In this document: positions 24,052 to 32,056 of the stretch, one piece after another
How positions within the stretch are numbered: position 1 is the stretch's first letter
How the letters are laid out: each line of letters opens with the position of its first letter
Assembly: GCA_963797265.1 (NCBI GenBank)
Contig: CAWCOY010000004.1
Coordinates: forward strand, 186,001-250,000
Length of the DNA: 64,000 bases
Direction: 5' to 3'
Source: DASUPK01 sp963797265
Lineage (GTDB): Bacteria > Actinomycetota > Thermoleophilia > Solirubrobacterales > 70-9
Made by a program: the position numbers and the translations under genes
The notes under the pieces: model-generated
Databases searched by the model: none
The model's input: only the letters and a program-made list of their open reading frames with translations
Told to the model about the DNA's origin: nothing

Positions 24052-24103
24052 CGGGTTTTACTTTCGACCTGGCACTACACCAGTACGGCCATTAGGCTGA
24101 GCG

Positions 24104-24322
24104 ATGACAGACACAATCGAGAAGGCACGCGGCCTGCTCACCACTCGGCTGGCCGAGATTGAGCGCGTGACTCCTTATCCGGAAGGCTCTAGTCTCGCTG
24201 GATGGCTAGCCTCGGAAACGGAGGCGGCGCAGACGGAAGCAGCCGGAGTCCGGAGAGTCAGCCTCGAAGTAGGGGTCCTCACAGTCGCTCTCACGCGTCT
24301 TGCTTCGCGGTCCCTTTCTTAG
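24104..24322 (+). CDS. Small helical protein, probably truncated by a frame break
   Basis: ATG 24104 opens MTDTIEKARGLLTTRLAEIE, an N-terminal helix common in small element-borne DNA-binding proteins. The rest (WLASETEAAQTEAAGVRRVS) may be out of frame: a neighbouring frame from about 24202 reads ASLGNGGGADGSSRSPESQP, like the linker of that family. The true product may therefore extend past 24322. Divergent from the leftward gene set. The stretch 24323-24512 holds no gene I can support. Confidence 0.35.
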   Translation: MTDTIEKARGLLTTRLAEIERVTPYPEGSSLAGWLASETEAAQTEAAGVRRVSLEVGVLTVALTRLASRSLS

Positions 24323-24512
24323 CGGCTCAGGCCCACTCTGGGAGAACCTCCAGCCGAGCGGCTCGCTCAGGGCTGAGCTTCTCCCTCCGGTAGGTCTGAC
24401 GCTGGTCGTTCACCCACCCGCCAGTTTGTAGCCGACCTCGCGGTGGCCCTTCGCGAACTGTGCGTGCCCCTCGCCAGTGCCCGACCTTCGGACTTCAGTT
24501 CAAAGCAATTGC

Positions 24513-25190
24513 CTAGGGAGCTGTTTGCAGTTTCACAAGGCTCTGCTTTGCCTGGTTGATGAGGACAGTGGCCTTCGCCCACTTGCTCTGAAGTTCAGGT
24601 GTGATGCTGTCGACATTGCAGTTGAAGTCGGTGATGCAGTTGTACCACGTGTTGCTGGCATCGATATAGGCGTTCATTGCGCTCTCGGTAGGAATCTCAA
24701 CGTTGGTGAGACAGCCAGACTTCAGATCTTGATCGAGATCTGTCGGTATGCGGCCGAGACATCTCCGACGCGCGAAATGTAGTCAGCCTCTGTCATCCCG
24801 GACAGCTCAGCCGACCGTCGAGATCCTCCTCCGCCGAAAGAAGGCCGCCGACTTGCTGTTGGCACAGGGCCGCCGCGGCAGCTGCTCTTGCGGCGGCTTG
24901 CTTCTGCGCCTCGGCGCGTTTCTCCGCGGCAGATGGACGCGTATCGCGAATCGCGAAGTACCAGACACCGAAACCAACGATTGCGATCGCCGCGACGATG
25001 CCGAGCCCTTGCAGGAACCGCTTGGGAATGCGGAGGGTGAACGCCGCGGGGCCGGAGTCACCAGCAGGTTCCTTCGAGACCTTCGGAGGCTTCTTGGCGT
25101 ACGAACTCTCTGCCTTGGTGACCTCTCCTGTCTTCTCTTCGCTGGCCTTCTGCGCTTGGGGAACATCTCCGTCTTCCTCTGTTGTTTGCG
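24513..25190 (-). pseudogene. Membrane-anchored protein with Cys-rich outer domain, two frameshifts
   Basis: The longest frame reads QTTEEDGDVPQAQKASEEKT, an acidic linker, then FLQGLGIVAAIAIVGFGVWY, a single membrane helix. KQAAARAAAAALCQQQVGGL and SAEEDLDGRLS follow. After breaks near 24783 and 24745 it continues TEADYISRVGDVSAAYRQIS and LKSGCLTNVEIPTESAMNAY, NTWYNCITDFNCNVDSITPE, and ends KQSLVKLQTAP at 24513. The layout (soluble N part, helix, external alpha domain with four Cys) resembles actinobacterial septum or surface proteins. The start was not found. Confidence 0.5.
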
Positions 25191-25292
25191 GGGCGACGAC
25201 CGAGATCAGTCGGGATCAGGAGTGAGTGGTGTGGGAGGTGTTCGTGCAGCCCCAGTAGCTGTCGCGCGCTATGGGGCCAGGCCCCCCTGGCA

Positions 25293-25851
25293 TCACCGCA
25301 AGGTCCATTCGCCCGACTGCGGCCCGAAGCCCGAATCGAGAGCGAATTGGAATGTCATCGGCTGCGTGTTGCCGGGGACCTCAAACGGAATACAGCCGAC
25401 CCGCCGACTGCCCGGTGCAATGGTCGCCGAGGTGGCGAAACTTCCACCGCACTCGCCCCCCGAGACGATGGTCGCATCGGCCTGCTGATCGCCGCTGACG
25501 ATAAGCGTTGCCCCGTTGCTGGGTGAATCGTTGTAGGTCTTGTCGCCGACGTTCCGAAGTTCCATCGCGATCCCAACGAAACGATTGCCCTTGTTCATGG
25601 GCTGGTCGAACTGCCCTACCGAAAGAGGGTCAAGAACCCGGTCCACCGTGACCGCCATCTTTGTATCGGTCCCCTCCAAGGTGATCGTGTCCCCGAGCTT
25701 GGCGGTCGTGCTGCCGCCGGAATCTTCGCCGCCGGAGGAGGGCTTGTCGGCTGTTGACTTTGTCTCAGTCGAGCAGCTATCCGCGCCCATCGACAGGAGC
25801 GCAAAAGAAACCACGCAAAGAAGCAGAGCTGCGTATCGCGGCCTTGCTCAC
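25293..25851 (-). pseudogene. DUF4352-like secreted/lipoprotein, one frameshift in the leader
   Basis: Mature domain LGDTITLEGTDTKMAVTVDR, NKGNRFVGIAMELRNVGDKT, GGSFATSATIAPGSRRVGCI and PFEVPGNTQPMTFQFALDSG follows the immunoglobulin-like DUF4352 pattern. The leader from GTG 25851 reads MSK, and after one extra base RYAALLLCVVSFALLSMGAD and then SCSTETKST, so the protein is probably lipid-anchored or secreted. The box before Cys (GADSC) is not a perfect lipobox. It follows the zinc-ribbon membrane protein gene on the same strand. Confidence 0.6.
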
Positions 25852-26208
25852 TGGACTACTGCCTTCCTCGGTTGCGGGCTGGGCAGGAGCGGCGGCTGCA
25901 GCAAAGTCGTGACCGCAGTTCGGGCACTCCGTCAAACCCTTCTTGACCTTCTCGCCGCAAACCGGACAGTCACGGCCTTTGGGGCGTGTCATGAGCCATA
26001 CGAGCGACAGGCCCACAAAGCCGATGAATCCAATGAACAGAATGATGCCCACGCCGATGCCTGTGCCAGCCTCGCATGCGTCCTTGGCGCTTTGCGTGGT
26101 TTCACTACCGCAGTCGTTGCCAGCCCCACCGGCTATGGCCCAAATCAAGATCAGTGCTGTCCAACCAATCAACACCCACGTCATTTTTCGCCAGTGTGGT
26201 CTTGGCAT
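25777..26208 (-). CDS. Two-helix membrane protein with C-terminal zinc ribbon
   Basis: ATG 26208 (MPRPHWRKMTWVLIGWTALI) follows GGGAGGTTCGC, a strong ribosome site. Two membrane helices (about 8-28 and 52-74) flank an external loop with CGSETTQSAKDAC. The cytoplasmic tail has CPVCGEKVKKGLTECPNCGH, a zinc ribbon. A similar ribbon (CPRCGQRVKNGVLDCPHCGF) ends the protein at 28227-28601, so the two are related. The end at 25777 overlaps the next leader and may be out of frame. Confidence 0.65.
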   Translation of the reverse strand: MPRPHWRKMTWVLIGWTALILIWAIAGGAGNDCGSETTQSAKDACEAGTGIGVGIILFIGFIGFVGLSLVWLMTRPKGRDCPVCGEKVKKGLTECPNCGHDFAAAAAPAQPATEEGSSPVSKAAIRSSASLRGFFCAPVDGRG

Positions 26209-26343
26209 GCGAACCTCCCTTTGGATAATGATTTGTCGCGATCCTATCTCCGGTACGACACCCGATGCGTCCGTGGTTTCCACGGCCTTACGGTGGCTGG
26301 GCATCCCCGAGACAACACCCGAACTAGTGCGATCCCGTCAGCA

Positions 26344-27070
26344 CTACTCACAACCAACACCATCCCCGTCCCGATCTAGCCCAAAATGATCGTACCCCAC
26401 AACCGTCACGGTTCCGGTGTACTCCGGGCCGTCCCCGCTGCCTCCCGCGCAGTCGTAGTCGCTCGCGTTCGGGTCAAGGCAAGCGCCTGAGTAATTCGGG
26501 TCACAAGAGGACGATGGTGGCGGGGGTGGGGGTTGTGGTGGAGTGGTTGGTGTGGTCGGCGTGCCTCCGCAGAAAGAGGCGTCGGTTATGGGTTCACCCC
26601 CTCCCACCTTTGAGATATCGGCGTGATCCAGAAGGGACTGACTGCCTGCAAGGCCCACCGTCCACGTACCCTCAAACGTCTGGCGAACGTGGTCGCCACA
26701 CGCATCGACATCCACAGAGTTCACCCTCACAGCCACAGCGACGGTGTCAGAGTCGATCACGGTGGGAACGGCGCTTCGCAGGTTCGTCTCGCGTTGTTTT
26801 CGTAGCCAGCCTTCTAAGTCCGGAAGCTCTGATTCTCTTGCCGTTGTTCGGTCCAAGAAAACCCCAGGCCTGCCCGTACGCGTAGCCATCGATTGCGGCG
26901 TAGTACTGCGTGACCGCGTTCTTAGCACTAGCGGGATCGAGGGCCGGCGCGGTAGTTGTGCCACTGGCAGCGGCGGGGGTGGTGACGGTAGTGGTGCTTC
27001 CGCCACCGCCACATCCGACAGCTAGAGCACCCGCCAGAAGGGCAGCCGCTATCGGTGCGATGCGCATCAC
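26344..27070 (-). pseudogene. Lipoprotein with Excalibur-like calcium-binding tail, one frameshift
   Basis: The leader MMRIAPIAAALLAGALAVGC ends in a lipobox Cys. A spacer rich in Thr/Pro follows, then AKNAVTQYYAAIDGYAYGQA, the opening of an NTF2-like domain. After a break near 26850 it goes on LPDLEGWLRKQRETNLRSAV and VDVDACGDHVRQTFEGTWTV. A Pro-rich hinge (TPPQPPPPPPSSSCDPNY) leads to NASDYDCAGGSGDGPEYTG and LDRDGDGVGCE, the Excalibur-type Dx[DN]xDGxxCE signature. Surface-exposed, cargo of the element. Confidence 0.62.
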
Positions 27071-27284
27071 TGATAACCCTGATGGTATGGCGCATGCTCC
27101 AGCAATCTTGTGGTCCTGGACGAAATATCCGGCTCTAATGAGGGGCTATTCCGGGAGTGACGCTCCGCGCCTCAGTAGTTTCCACGGGTCCGCGCTCGCT
27201 AGTTTCCGCAGGTTGGCCATTTGTTGTACGGATCGTGGGGGTGGCCCCATTGGACGCGGCTGTCCCAAGAGGCTGCGAGCCGGT

Positions 27285-27513
27285 CTAGGGCAGTCCCGCG
27301 TCTCGGTGAAAGGCTCGGAGATCTTCCCCGTATCCGAGAGCCTGGAGAACATCTTGCGACACCTGTACGGCTGCCCTTGCCTGATCGTCGGAGGCCTGAG
27401 GGAGTAACTCTGCTCACTTCGGGGTGGAAATAACTGTGGTGGTGCTGCTGCCACCACAACCCACGATGGCGAAGCGCGAAAGCCGCTGCTGCCGCAACGA
27501 TCCATCTGCTCAT
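27285..27513 (-). pseudogene. Short lipoprotein, broken by one or two frameshifts
   Basis: ATG 27513 opens MSRWIVAAAAAFAL, then with one base removed near 27472 reads AIVGCGGSSTTTVISTP, a lipobox followed by a Thr-rich linker, like the leader of the gene at 26344-27070. Another frame continues AELLPQASDDQARAAVQVSQ and LGYGEDLRAFHRDAGLP, ending at 27285. The repaired product is about 76 residues. May be a remnant duplicate of the neighbouring lipoprotein. Confidence 0.4.
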
Positions 27514-27726
27514 TCGTTCACCTCCCTGCCCCCTTTACTTGGGTGACAGGACTTGCCCAGTGGTCTGGAGCAAACCTAGTCCTGTCCGCTTTGGTCCTGC
27601 ATCGGTGGAAACTACCGGGACACCCCTGCTTCTAGGATTCGTACCCGCAGCGCCCCCGGCACAGGCTCGTTCGGAGGAAGACCGCCGCGAGATACGGCGC
27701 GGGCAGAGCCGGGATAGGGTTGGCCG

Positions 27727-28087
27727 GTGACCATCCGCATTGACCGGAAGGTGCTGATCGGAGTCGGGGTCGGACTGCTGATCGCTGGCGTGATCGCGCT
27801 GATCCTTGTGTTGTCAAACTCGGCATCGTCAGGTTCGGTGGAATGCACCGTCAGCCGCTCCGTGGGCGGCGACATCAACGTGACCGGGAGCGGCGGTGTG
27901 GACTGTGGCGTGCGGAGGAAGTCACACAAAGCTGGCTTTCCGAGTCACCTCTCAGTTGGGCAATTGCCTCACGTCCTGCGTAGTTTCCACTGGATTCAAC
28001 TGCGTCGTGCGGCAGAAATTCGGCACGGGCGCGCTCGTCGACTGCACTCGTGGTGACGAACTGGTTGTCATCGATACGCGTCCGTAG
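27727..28087 (+). pseudogene. Single-helix Cys-rich exported protein, one frameshift
   Basis: GTG 27727 opens TIRIDRKVLIGVGVGLLIAG, one membrane helix, then SSGSVECTVSRSVGGDINVT. Near 27910 a one-base shift joins CGGSHTKLAFRVTSQLGNCL, TSCVVSTGFNCVVRQKFGTG and ALVDCTRGDELVVIDTRP, ending at 28087. Several Cys pairs suggest an oxidised external domain. About 120 residues. No family recognised. Confidence 0.5.
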
Positions 28088-28226
28088 GAATTCGCTTTGA
28101 CATAGCGGAGGCCAGCAGTGACCGCTCCACGCTGTCTTGGTTCTGGCCGTGTCGCCCGGCTCGGCCTACAACTGAGAACCCCCCTAGCTGGAGTGCCCGT
28201 CGCGGGCCGGGGTTAGGATCAGCGCC

Positions 28227-28601
28227 ATGGAGAGGGGAACCCTGCCTCCACCGGCAGACGGCGCTCGCGGCTGGCAACCGGACCCACTCAATCCCTCCCA
28301 GCTTCGCTACTGGGACGGGGAGGCGTGGACAAGGAAGACCCGCGCAGCGCCAACAACAGGGAATGTGAGCGTGAAGCCCATGCACATCTGGCCGGTCCTC
28401 CTGGGGGCACTGGCGGTACTGGTCCTCTTTCTCTGGCATCCGGCCCTCGGATTCGGTGCCCTGATCCTGCTGCTCCTGCTGGCGGCGCTCTTTTGGATCA
28501 CCAGGCCCGGATCGCGTCCGTGTCCACGCTGCGGCCAACGAGTTAAGAACGGGGTGCTCGATTGCCCGCACTGCGGATTTGACTTCCGCACGATTGGCTG
28601 A
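28227..28601 (+). CDS. DUF2510 membrane protein with C-terminal zinc ribbon
   Basis: Intact 124-residue protein. N-terminal DUF2510 motif (RGWQPDPLNPSQLRYWDGEA, then WT) known from actinobacterial membrane proteins, two close membrane helices (about 55-90), and a cytoplasmic zinc ribbon CPRCGQRVKNGVLDCPHCGF. Its ribbon is clearly related to that of the protein encoded at 25777-26208. ATG 28227. A plus-strand unit may include the following gene, which starts 22 bases downstream. Confidence 0.72.
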   Translation: MERGTLPPPADGARGWQPDPLNPSQLRYWDGEAWTRKTRAAPTTGNVSVKPMHIWPVLLGALAVLVLFLWHPALGFGALILLLLLAALFWITRPGSRPCPRCGQRVKNGVLDCPHCGFDFRTIG

Positions 28602-28623
28602 CCCAGGAAGGAAGGGCATCTAG

Positions 28624-29514
28624 GTGACCTTCCCTGTCGCGGGCGTTGACGCGAAACTCGCTGAGGCAGACAACCGGCTTCGCCATCTCATCTACGAGAT
28701 AGAGCGGGGGTCCGTCACTGAGCTACTGGAAACCCGTACCGACCGTGACCCCAAGGGGCGGGTGCGCATCCGAGTCAAGCAGCTAACGGAGGTTCCCGAC
28801 GAATGGCATGTCTGGATCGGGGAGTGTGTCCACGACATGCGAAGCGCCCTCGACCACATCGCCTATGCGCTGAACGCTGTCGGCTCCGGAACTGACCCAC
28901 CGCCCAACGCAAGAACATCGCAGTTCCCGCTTTACAGCCGTCGAAACGACTTCAGGGGGATGGCACGGAGGCGACCCGACAGGTCCATGATCGGGTACTT
29001 CCCACGTGGCGCACGAACACTTATCGAGAGTTTCCAGCCGTATCACCAAAGGGGGGGCTACATCGCCATGTGGCTGGGCGTGTTGTCTCAGCTTTCGAAT
29101 ATCGACAAGCACCGCCGTTTTCCCCTTGCTGCCGTCATGCCGATGCTTGTCCAGTTCCCTGCGGCGGTTGAGGGTCACCGCGTCGCCGACACCAAATTGA
29201 ATTTCCGGCCTCTCAAACCGGGCACCACAATCGCGTGGCTCGAAGTGCCAACCCTGCCGCCGAGTGTTGACGAACCGAATGTCAATCTCGGCTACGCGCT
29301 GAGTCTGAACTTCCACGGAAAGGCGGCGGAGCCGGGAGTACCGCTGATCCTTCCGCACGAGCCGGTGAATTTCGTCCTGCCCAGCATCTTGGAGAACATT
29401 CGGAACCTCGTGGTCCCAGCCTTCGCGCCCTTCTTCGAAGGTGTTGAGCATGAGCTAATCCGCCCTCTCGCCCTGCCGCGCTTCAGATTCATTCGCGGGA
29501 GCGACCTTCCCTGA
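28624..29514 (+). CDS. Conserved hypothetical protein with HEPN-like Rx4H motif
   Basis: Intact 296-residue soluble protein, GTG 28624 behind AGGAAGGAAGGG. The N-terminal third is helical and includes IGECVHDMRSALDHIAYALN, where R-S-A-L-D-H fits the R-x4-H motif of HEPN ribonucleases. A C-terminal half with LSQLSNIDKHRRFPL and beta-rich sequence follows. Proteins of this kind are widespread, unannotated and often on mobile elements. RNase or toxin activity is inference only. It is the last gene before the tRNA end of the element and one of its few intact genes, which may mean it is under selection. Confidence 0.65.
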   Translation: MTFPVAGVDAKLAEADNRLRHLIYEIERGSVTELLETRTDRDPKGRVRIRVKQLTEVPDEWHVWIGECVHDMRSALDHIAYALNAVGSGTDPPPNARTSQFPLYSRRNDFRGMARRRPDRSMIGYFPRGARTLIESFQPYHQRGGYIAMWLGVLSQLSNIDKHRRFPLAAVMPMLVQFPAAVEGHRVADTKLNFRPLKPGTTIAWLEVPTLPPSVDEPNVNLGYALSLNFHGKAAEPGVPLILPHEPVNFVLPSILENIRNLVVPAFAPFFEGVEHELIRPLALPRFRFIRGSDLP

Positions 29515-29641
29515 AGCGCTTCGGGGCGGAAGTCAACTTGGATTGACCACCCTCGCTAGTCGGCAGCCTCTCTGACCGGGTGTTACCTATCAGTGTCCGA
29601 ATCTGGTTCTGGCCGTACTGCGGGAAGACCTGGGGACGCAG

Positions 29642-29663
29642 AAAACCCCGCGTAGCGGGGTTT
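29642..29663 (-). terminator. Terminator downstream of tRNA-Arg
   Basis: A perfect 9-base stem (AAACCCCGC / GCGGGGTTT) with a 3-base loop begins 7 bases past the tRNA 3' end. On the minus strand it ends in a T run. It lies on the element side of the repeat, so the element supplies the terminator that the tRNA gene now uses. Confidence 0.8.
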
Positions 29664-29669
29664 CTGAAA

Positions 29670-29743
29670 CGCGCCCGACAGGATTCGAACCTGTGACCTT
29701 CGGTTTCGTAGACCGACGCTCTATCCGACTGAGCTACGGGCGC
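29670..29743 (-). tRNA. tRNA-Arg (anticodon ACG)
   Basis: 74 nucleotides without encoded CCA. The acceptor stem GCGCCCG pairs with CGGGCGC, D arm GCTC/GAGC, anticodon loop CTACGAA giving ACG, T arm ACAGG/CCTGT with TTCGAAT. All stems pair fully, so the gene is functional after integration. It is the target of the element: its 3' half is repeated at 14834-14882 and, with one mismatch, at 12579-12624. Confidence 0.97.
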
Positions 29744-29777
29744 GTGCGGGCACTAGCGTAGCGACGCCCCGCGGAGC

Positions 29778-30119
29778 TCAGCCGCCCAGATCGACGTCGG
29801 GGATGTAGCGCTCGACGTGTGCCGTCATGGTCTCCCGCACCCACTGCTGCTCGTTCGAATCCGCCATCCGATAGCGGCCGATCAGCATCTTCTGGTCGTC
29901 GAGCGGCAGGCCGGTGATCTCCCAGCTCACCGCCAGGTACTCGAAGAGCATCTCGTTGCGGCGCGCCCAGACGTCATCCGCCGAGGCGGCGTCCTTCCGA
30001 TGAGGCTTGTTGAGCTTCCGGATCGTCCTCGGGCTGAGGGACCGGCGGAGCGTGAGGACGTTGCCCTCGGGATCGGTGTAGTCGACCGTCTCGACCGCTT
30101 CGCGCTTGCGCCTCGGCAT
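29778..30119 (-). CDS. Hypothetical protein (core genome side)
   Basis: 113 residues from ATG 30119 (MPRRKREAVETVDYTDPEGN). It has a beta start (VLTLRRSLSPRTIRKLNKPH) and helical remainder (RNEMLFEYLAVSWEITGLPL, VRETMTAHVERYIPD). No Cys and no membrane helix. An ATG 60 bases upstream would overlap the divergent gene and is less likely. Similar small proteins of unknown function occur in actinobacterial prophages and chromosomes; I do not recognise the family. Confidence 0.55.
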   Translation of the reverse strand: MPRRKREAVETVDYTDPEGNVLTLRRSLSPRTIRKLNKPHRKDAASADDVWARRNEMLFEYLAVSWEITGLPLDDQKMLIGRYRMADSNEQQWVRETMTAHVERYIPDVDLGG

Positions 30120-30171
30120 GAGGAAAGGATGGCAAGCCCGGCCCGAATAGCCTTCCGGCGTCACCGAGCCG

Positions 30172-31224
30172 GTCAACATCGCTGACCTGGAGGCGCTCGC
30201 GGAGGAGAAGCTCGAGCCCGGCGCGCACGGCTACTTCGCCGGCGGCGCGGGTGACGAGCGCACCCTCCGCCGAAACGCCGAGGCCTTCGCGGGCTGGGAG
30301 CTGCGGCCCCGCGTGCTGGTCGACGTCTCCGAGGTCTCAACCCGAGCCACGGTGCTCGGCGCGGAGCTCACCATGCCGATCCTGGTGGCGCCGGTCGCCT
30401 TCCAGCGGGTCGCCCACCCCGACGGCGAGGAGGGCATGGCGCGCGCCGCGCACGCCGCCGGGACCGTGCTCTGCCTCTCGTCGCTGACCAGCACCCGACC
30501 GGCGGAGGTGGCCGAGGCGGCGCCGGAGGGCAGGCGATGGATGCAGGTCTACCTCTTCCGTGACCGCGGGGTGACTCGGTCGATGGTCGAGGAGGCAGCC
30601 GAGGCCGGATATGAGGCGCTGCTGCTCACCGTCGACGCCCCCTACGCGGGCCGGCGTGAGCGCGACCTGCGCACGGGCTTTCAGGTACCGGCCGAGATCC
30701 GCGCGCCGGCGATCGAAGCCGCCGCCGGACACCGCAGCCTCACCCCCGCGGAGGTCTTCGCGCTGGTGGATCCCTCGATCACATGGTCCGACCTCGAGCT
30801 GCTCTGCGGCGAGTTCGACCTGCCGATCCTGGTCAAGGGACTGATCACCGGCGAGGACGCCGCGCTGGCGGTCGAGCACGGCGCCGCCGGGGTCGTGGTC
30901 TCCAATCACGGCGGCCGCCAGTTGGACAACGCGCCGGCGACGATCGACGCCCTGCCAGAGGTCGTCGAGGCGATCGACGGGCGGATTCCAGTCGTGCTCG
31001 ACGGCGGCGTGAGGCGTGGCAGCGACGTGGCTGTCGCGCTCGCGATCGGCGCTGAGGCGGTTCTGGTCGGCCGCCCGGCGCTCTGGGGCCTCGCCTTCGA
31101 TGGCGAGGCGGGTGCCCGGCTCGCGCTCGAGATGCTCGCCGAGGAGCTACGGCTGGCGCTCGCGCTCCTCGGCGCGCCCAGCCCGGCCGCCCTCACTCCG
31201 GATCACGTACAGCGAAGGCGCTAG
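30172..31224 (+). CDS. FMN-dependent alpha-hydroxy-acid oxidase/dehydrogenase (lactate/glycolate oxidase family)
   Basis: TIM-barrel flavoenzyme oxidising L-2-hydroxy acids to keto acids. The barrel is complete: VNIADLEALAEEKLEPGAHG and YFAGGAGDERTLRRNAEAFA at the N terminus, MPILVAPVAFQRVAHPDGEE, VYLFRDRGV, LLLTVDAPYAGRRERDLRTG, ILVKGLITGED (catalytic Lys), VVSNHGGRQLD (catalytic His and Arg) and VLDGGVRRGSD, then VGRPALWGLA. About 351 residues. The coding frame runs upstream to 30151, but no ATG, GTG or TTG precedes the conserved start; an ATG at 30129 is in another frame, so a frameshift or unusual start is likely. Position 30172 marks the start of clear homology. Confidence 0.85.
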   Translation, partial: VNIADLEALAEEKLEPGAHGYFAGGAGDERTLRRNAEAFAGWELRPRVLVDVSEVSTRATVLGAELTMPILVAPVAFQRVAHPDGEEGMARAAHAAGTVLCLSSLTSTRPAEVAEAAPEGRRWMQVYLFRDRGVTRSMVEEAAEAGYEALLLTVDAPYAGRRERDLRTGFQVPAEIRAPAIEAAAGHRSLTPAEVFALVDPSITWSDLELLCGEFDLPILVKGLITGEDAALAVEHGAAGVVVSNHGGRQLDNAPATIDALPEVVEAIDGRIPVVLDGGVRRGSDVAVALAIGAEAVLVGRPALWGLAFDGEAGARLALEMLAEELRLALALLGAPSPAALTPDHVQRRR

Positions 31225-31237
31225 CTCGGGGGCAGAG

Positions 31238-31871
31238 TCAGGGCCGGATGAAGACGGGCGCGCCGAGCGGCACGCGCGCGATGAGGGAGATCATGTTCGC
31301 GTCGGATGCTCGCAGGCAGCCGTGTGAGGTGGCGCCGCCGATCGAGCCCGGCGTGCCGTGGATCGCCATGCGGTCGCCGCCGATCCAACCGGCGGGCAGG
31401 TTGGGTTGGTGGCCGGAGAGCGCCAGCAGGCAGCAGCCATACCAGGGGCCGAGGCCGCGGCCCACGAGCCCGTCGGTCACGGCGTAGTCGCCGGGCTCCA
31501 AACGAGCCGCCCGTTGGGGAGCACCGGGACCGGCACGCCGAACCAGCCGCCCTTCGCGCGCTCTACCCGAAGACCCGCATCGATCCGAACTCGGTCCGGT
31601 CGCCGGCCCTCTCCAGGACCCTGCCACCCGGCGAGGCGTGCAGGGCGATGGCCTGCCCGGGGCGCACGGTGGCAAGGGGGTAGCTCGGCCCGCGAACTGG
31701 CTTCGGGGGTGGCCTGAGGTGCACCTTCAGCGGTACGCTCGCCCGCAGGGCATCGAGTGCCGCGCCGGCATCCGAGCGGGACGCCGAGCCTCCTCCGCAG
31801 CCGGCCAGGAGCAGGGCGCCCACCCCGGCCACCGCGACGCCAACGATCCGGGCGGACACCTGCCTGGTCAT
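31238..31871 (-). pseudogene. L,D-transpeptidase (YkuD) lipoprotein, frameshifted and shortened
   Basis: Peptidoglycan cross-linking enzyme. ATG 31871 (MTRQVSARIVGVAVAGVGAL) leads to the lipobox LLLAGCGGG, then VPLKVHLRPPPKPVRGPSYP and TEFGSMRV. Two breaks (about 31562-31580 and 31490-31503) separate a middle piece (VERAKGGWFGVPVPVLPNGR) from the catalytic part: DGLVGRGLGPWYGCCLLALS, PNLPAGWIGGDRMAIHGTPG and ATSHGCLRASDANM (catalytic Cys and His). The stretch that normally links GRL-W to the TPTG segment is missing, about 40 residues, so beyond frameshifts there may be a real deletion. Confidence 0.72.
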
Positions 31872-31913
31872 CAGAGCGACTCTCTCATTCCGAAAGATGC
31901 TCTAGCGCTCTAG

Positions 31914-32003
31914 CGGAGAGGGAGGGATTCGAACCCTCGAGAGAGCTATTAGCCCCCTACTCGCTTAGCAGGCGAGTGCCTTCAGCCGCTCGGCCACCTC
32001 TCC
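31914..32003 (-). tRNA. tRNA-Ser (anticodon GCT)
   Basis: 90 nucleotides, class II with a long variable arm. Acceptor stem GGAGAGG/CCTCTCC, discriminator G, anticodon loop CTGCTAA giving GCT (reads AGC and AGT), T loop TTCGAAT. No encoded CCA. Confidence 0.96.
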
Positions 32004-32056
32004 GGGGGCGGCGGTCGCCGCGGCGACCACGCGGCCCGATTGTAGGCTGGATCCGG

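Larger units (their letters stand above)
14834..29716. mobile_element. 14.9-kb integrative element in tRNA-Arg(ACG)
   Basis: Bounded by 49-base direct repeats. The left end carries integrase and excisionase genes on the minus strand. A leftward set follows (DUF3631 ATPase, ribbon-helix-helix proteins, HNH protein, small helix-turn-helix proteins). The right third carries lipoproteins, zinc-ribbon membrane proteins and a protein with a HEPN-like motif. Base composition is visibly less GC-rich than the flanks between about 17 and 27 kb. No capsid, terminase or tail genes, and no conjugation ATPase, are seen, so it is either a mobilisable integrative element or a satellite-like element. Almost all genes contain one or more frame breaks, so it may be defective, or the assembly here may be of poor quality. 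Confidence 0.85.
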
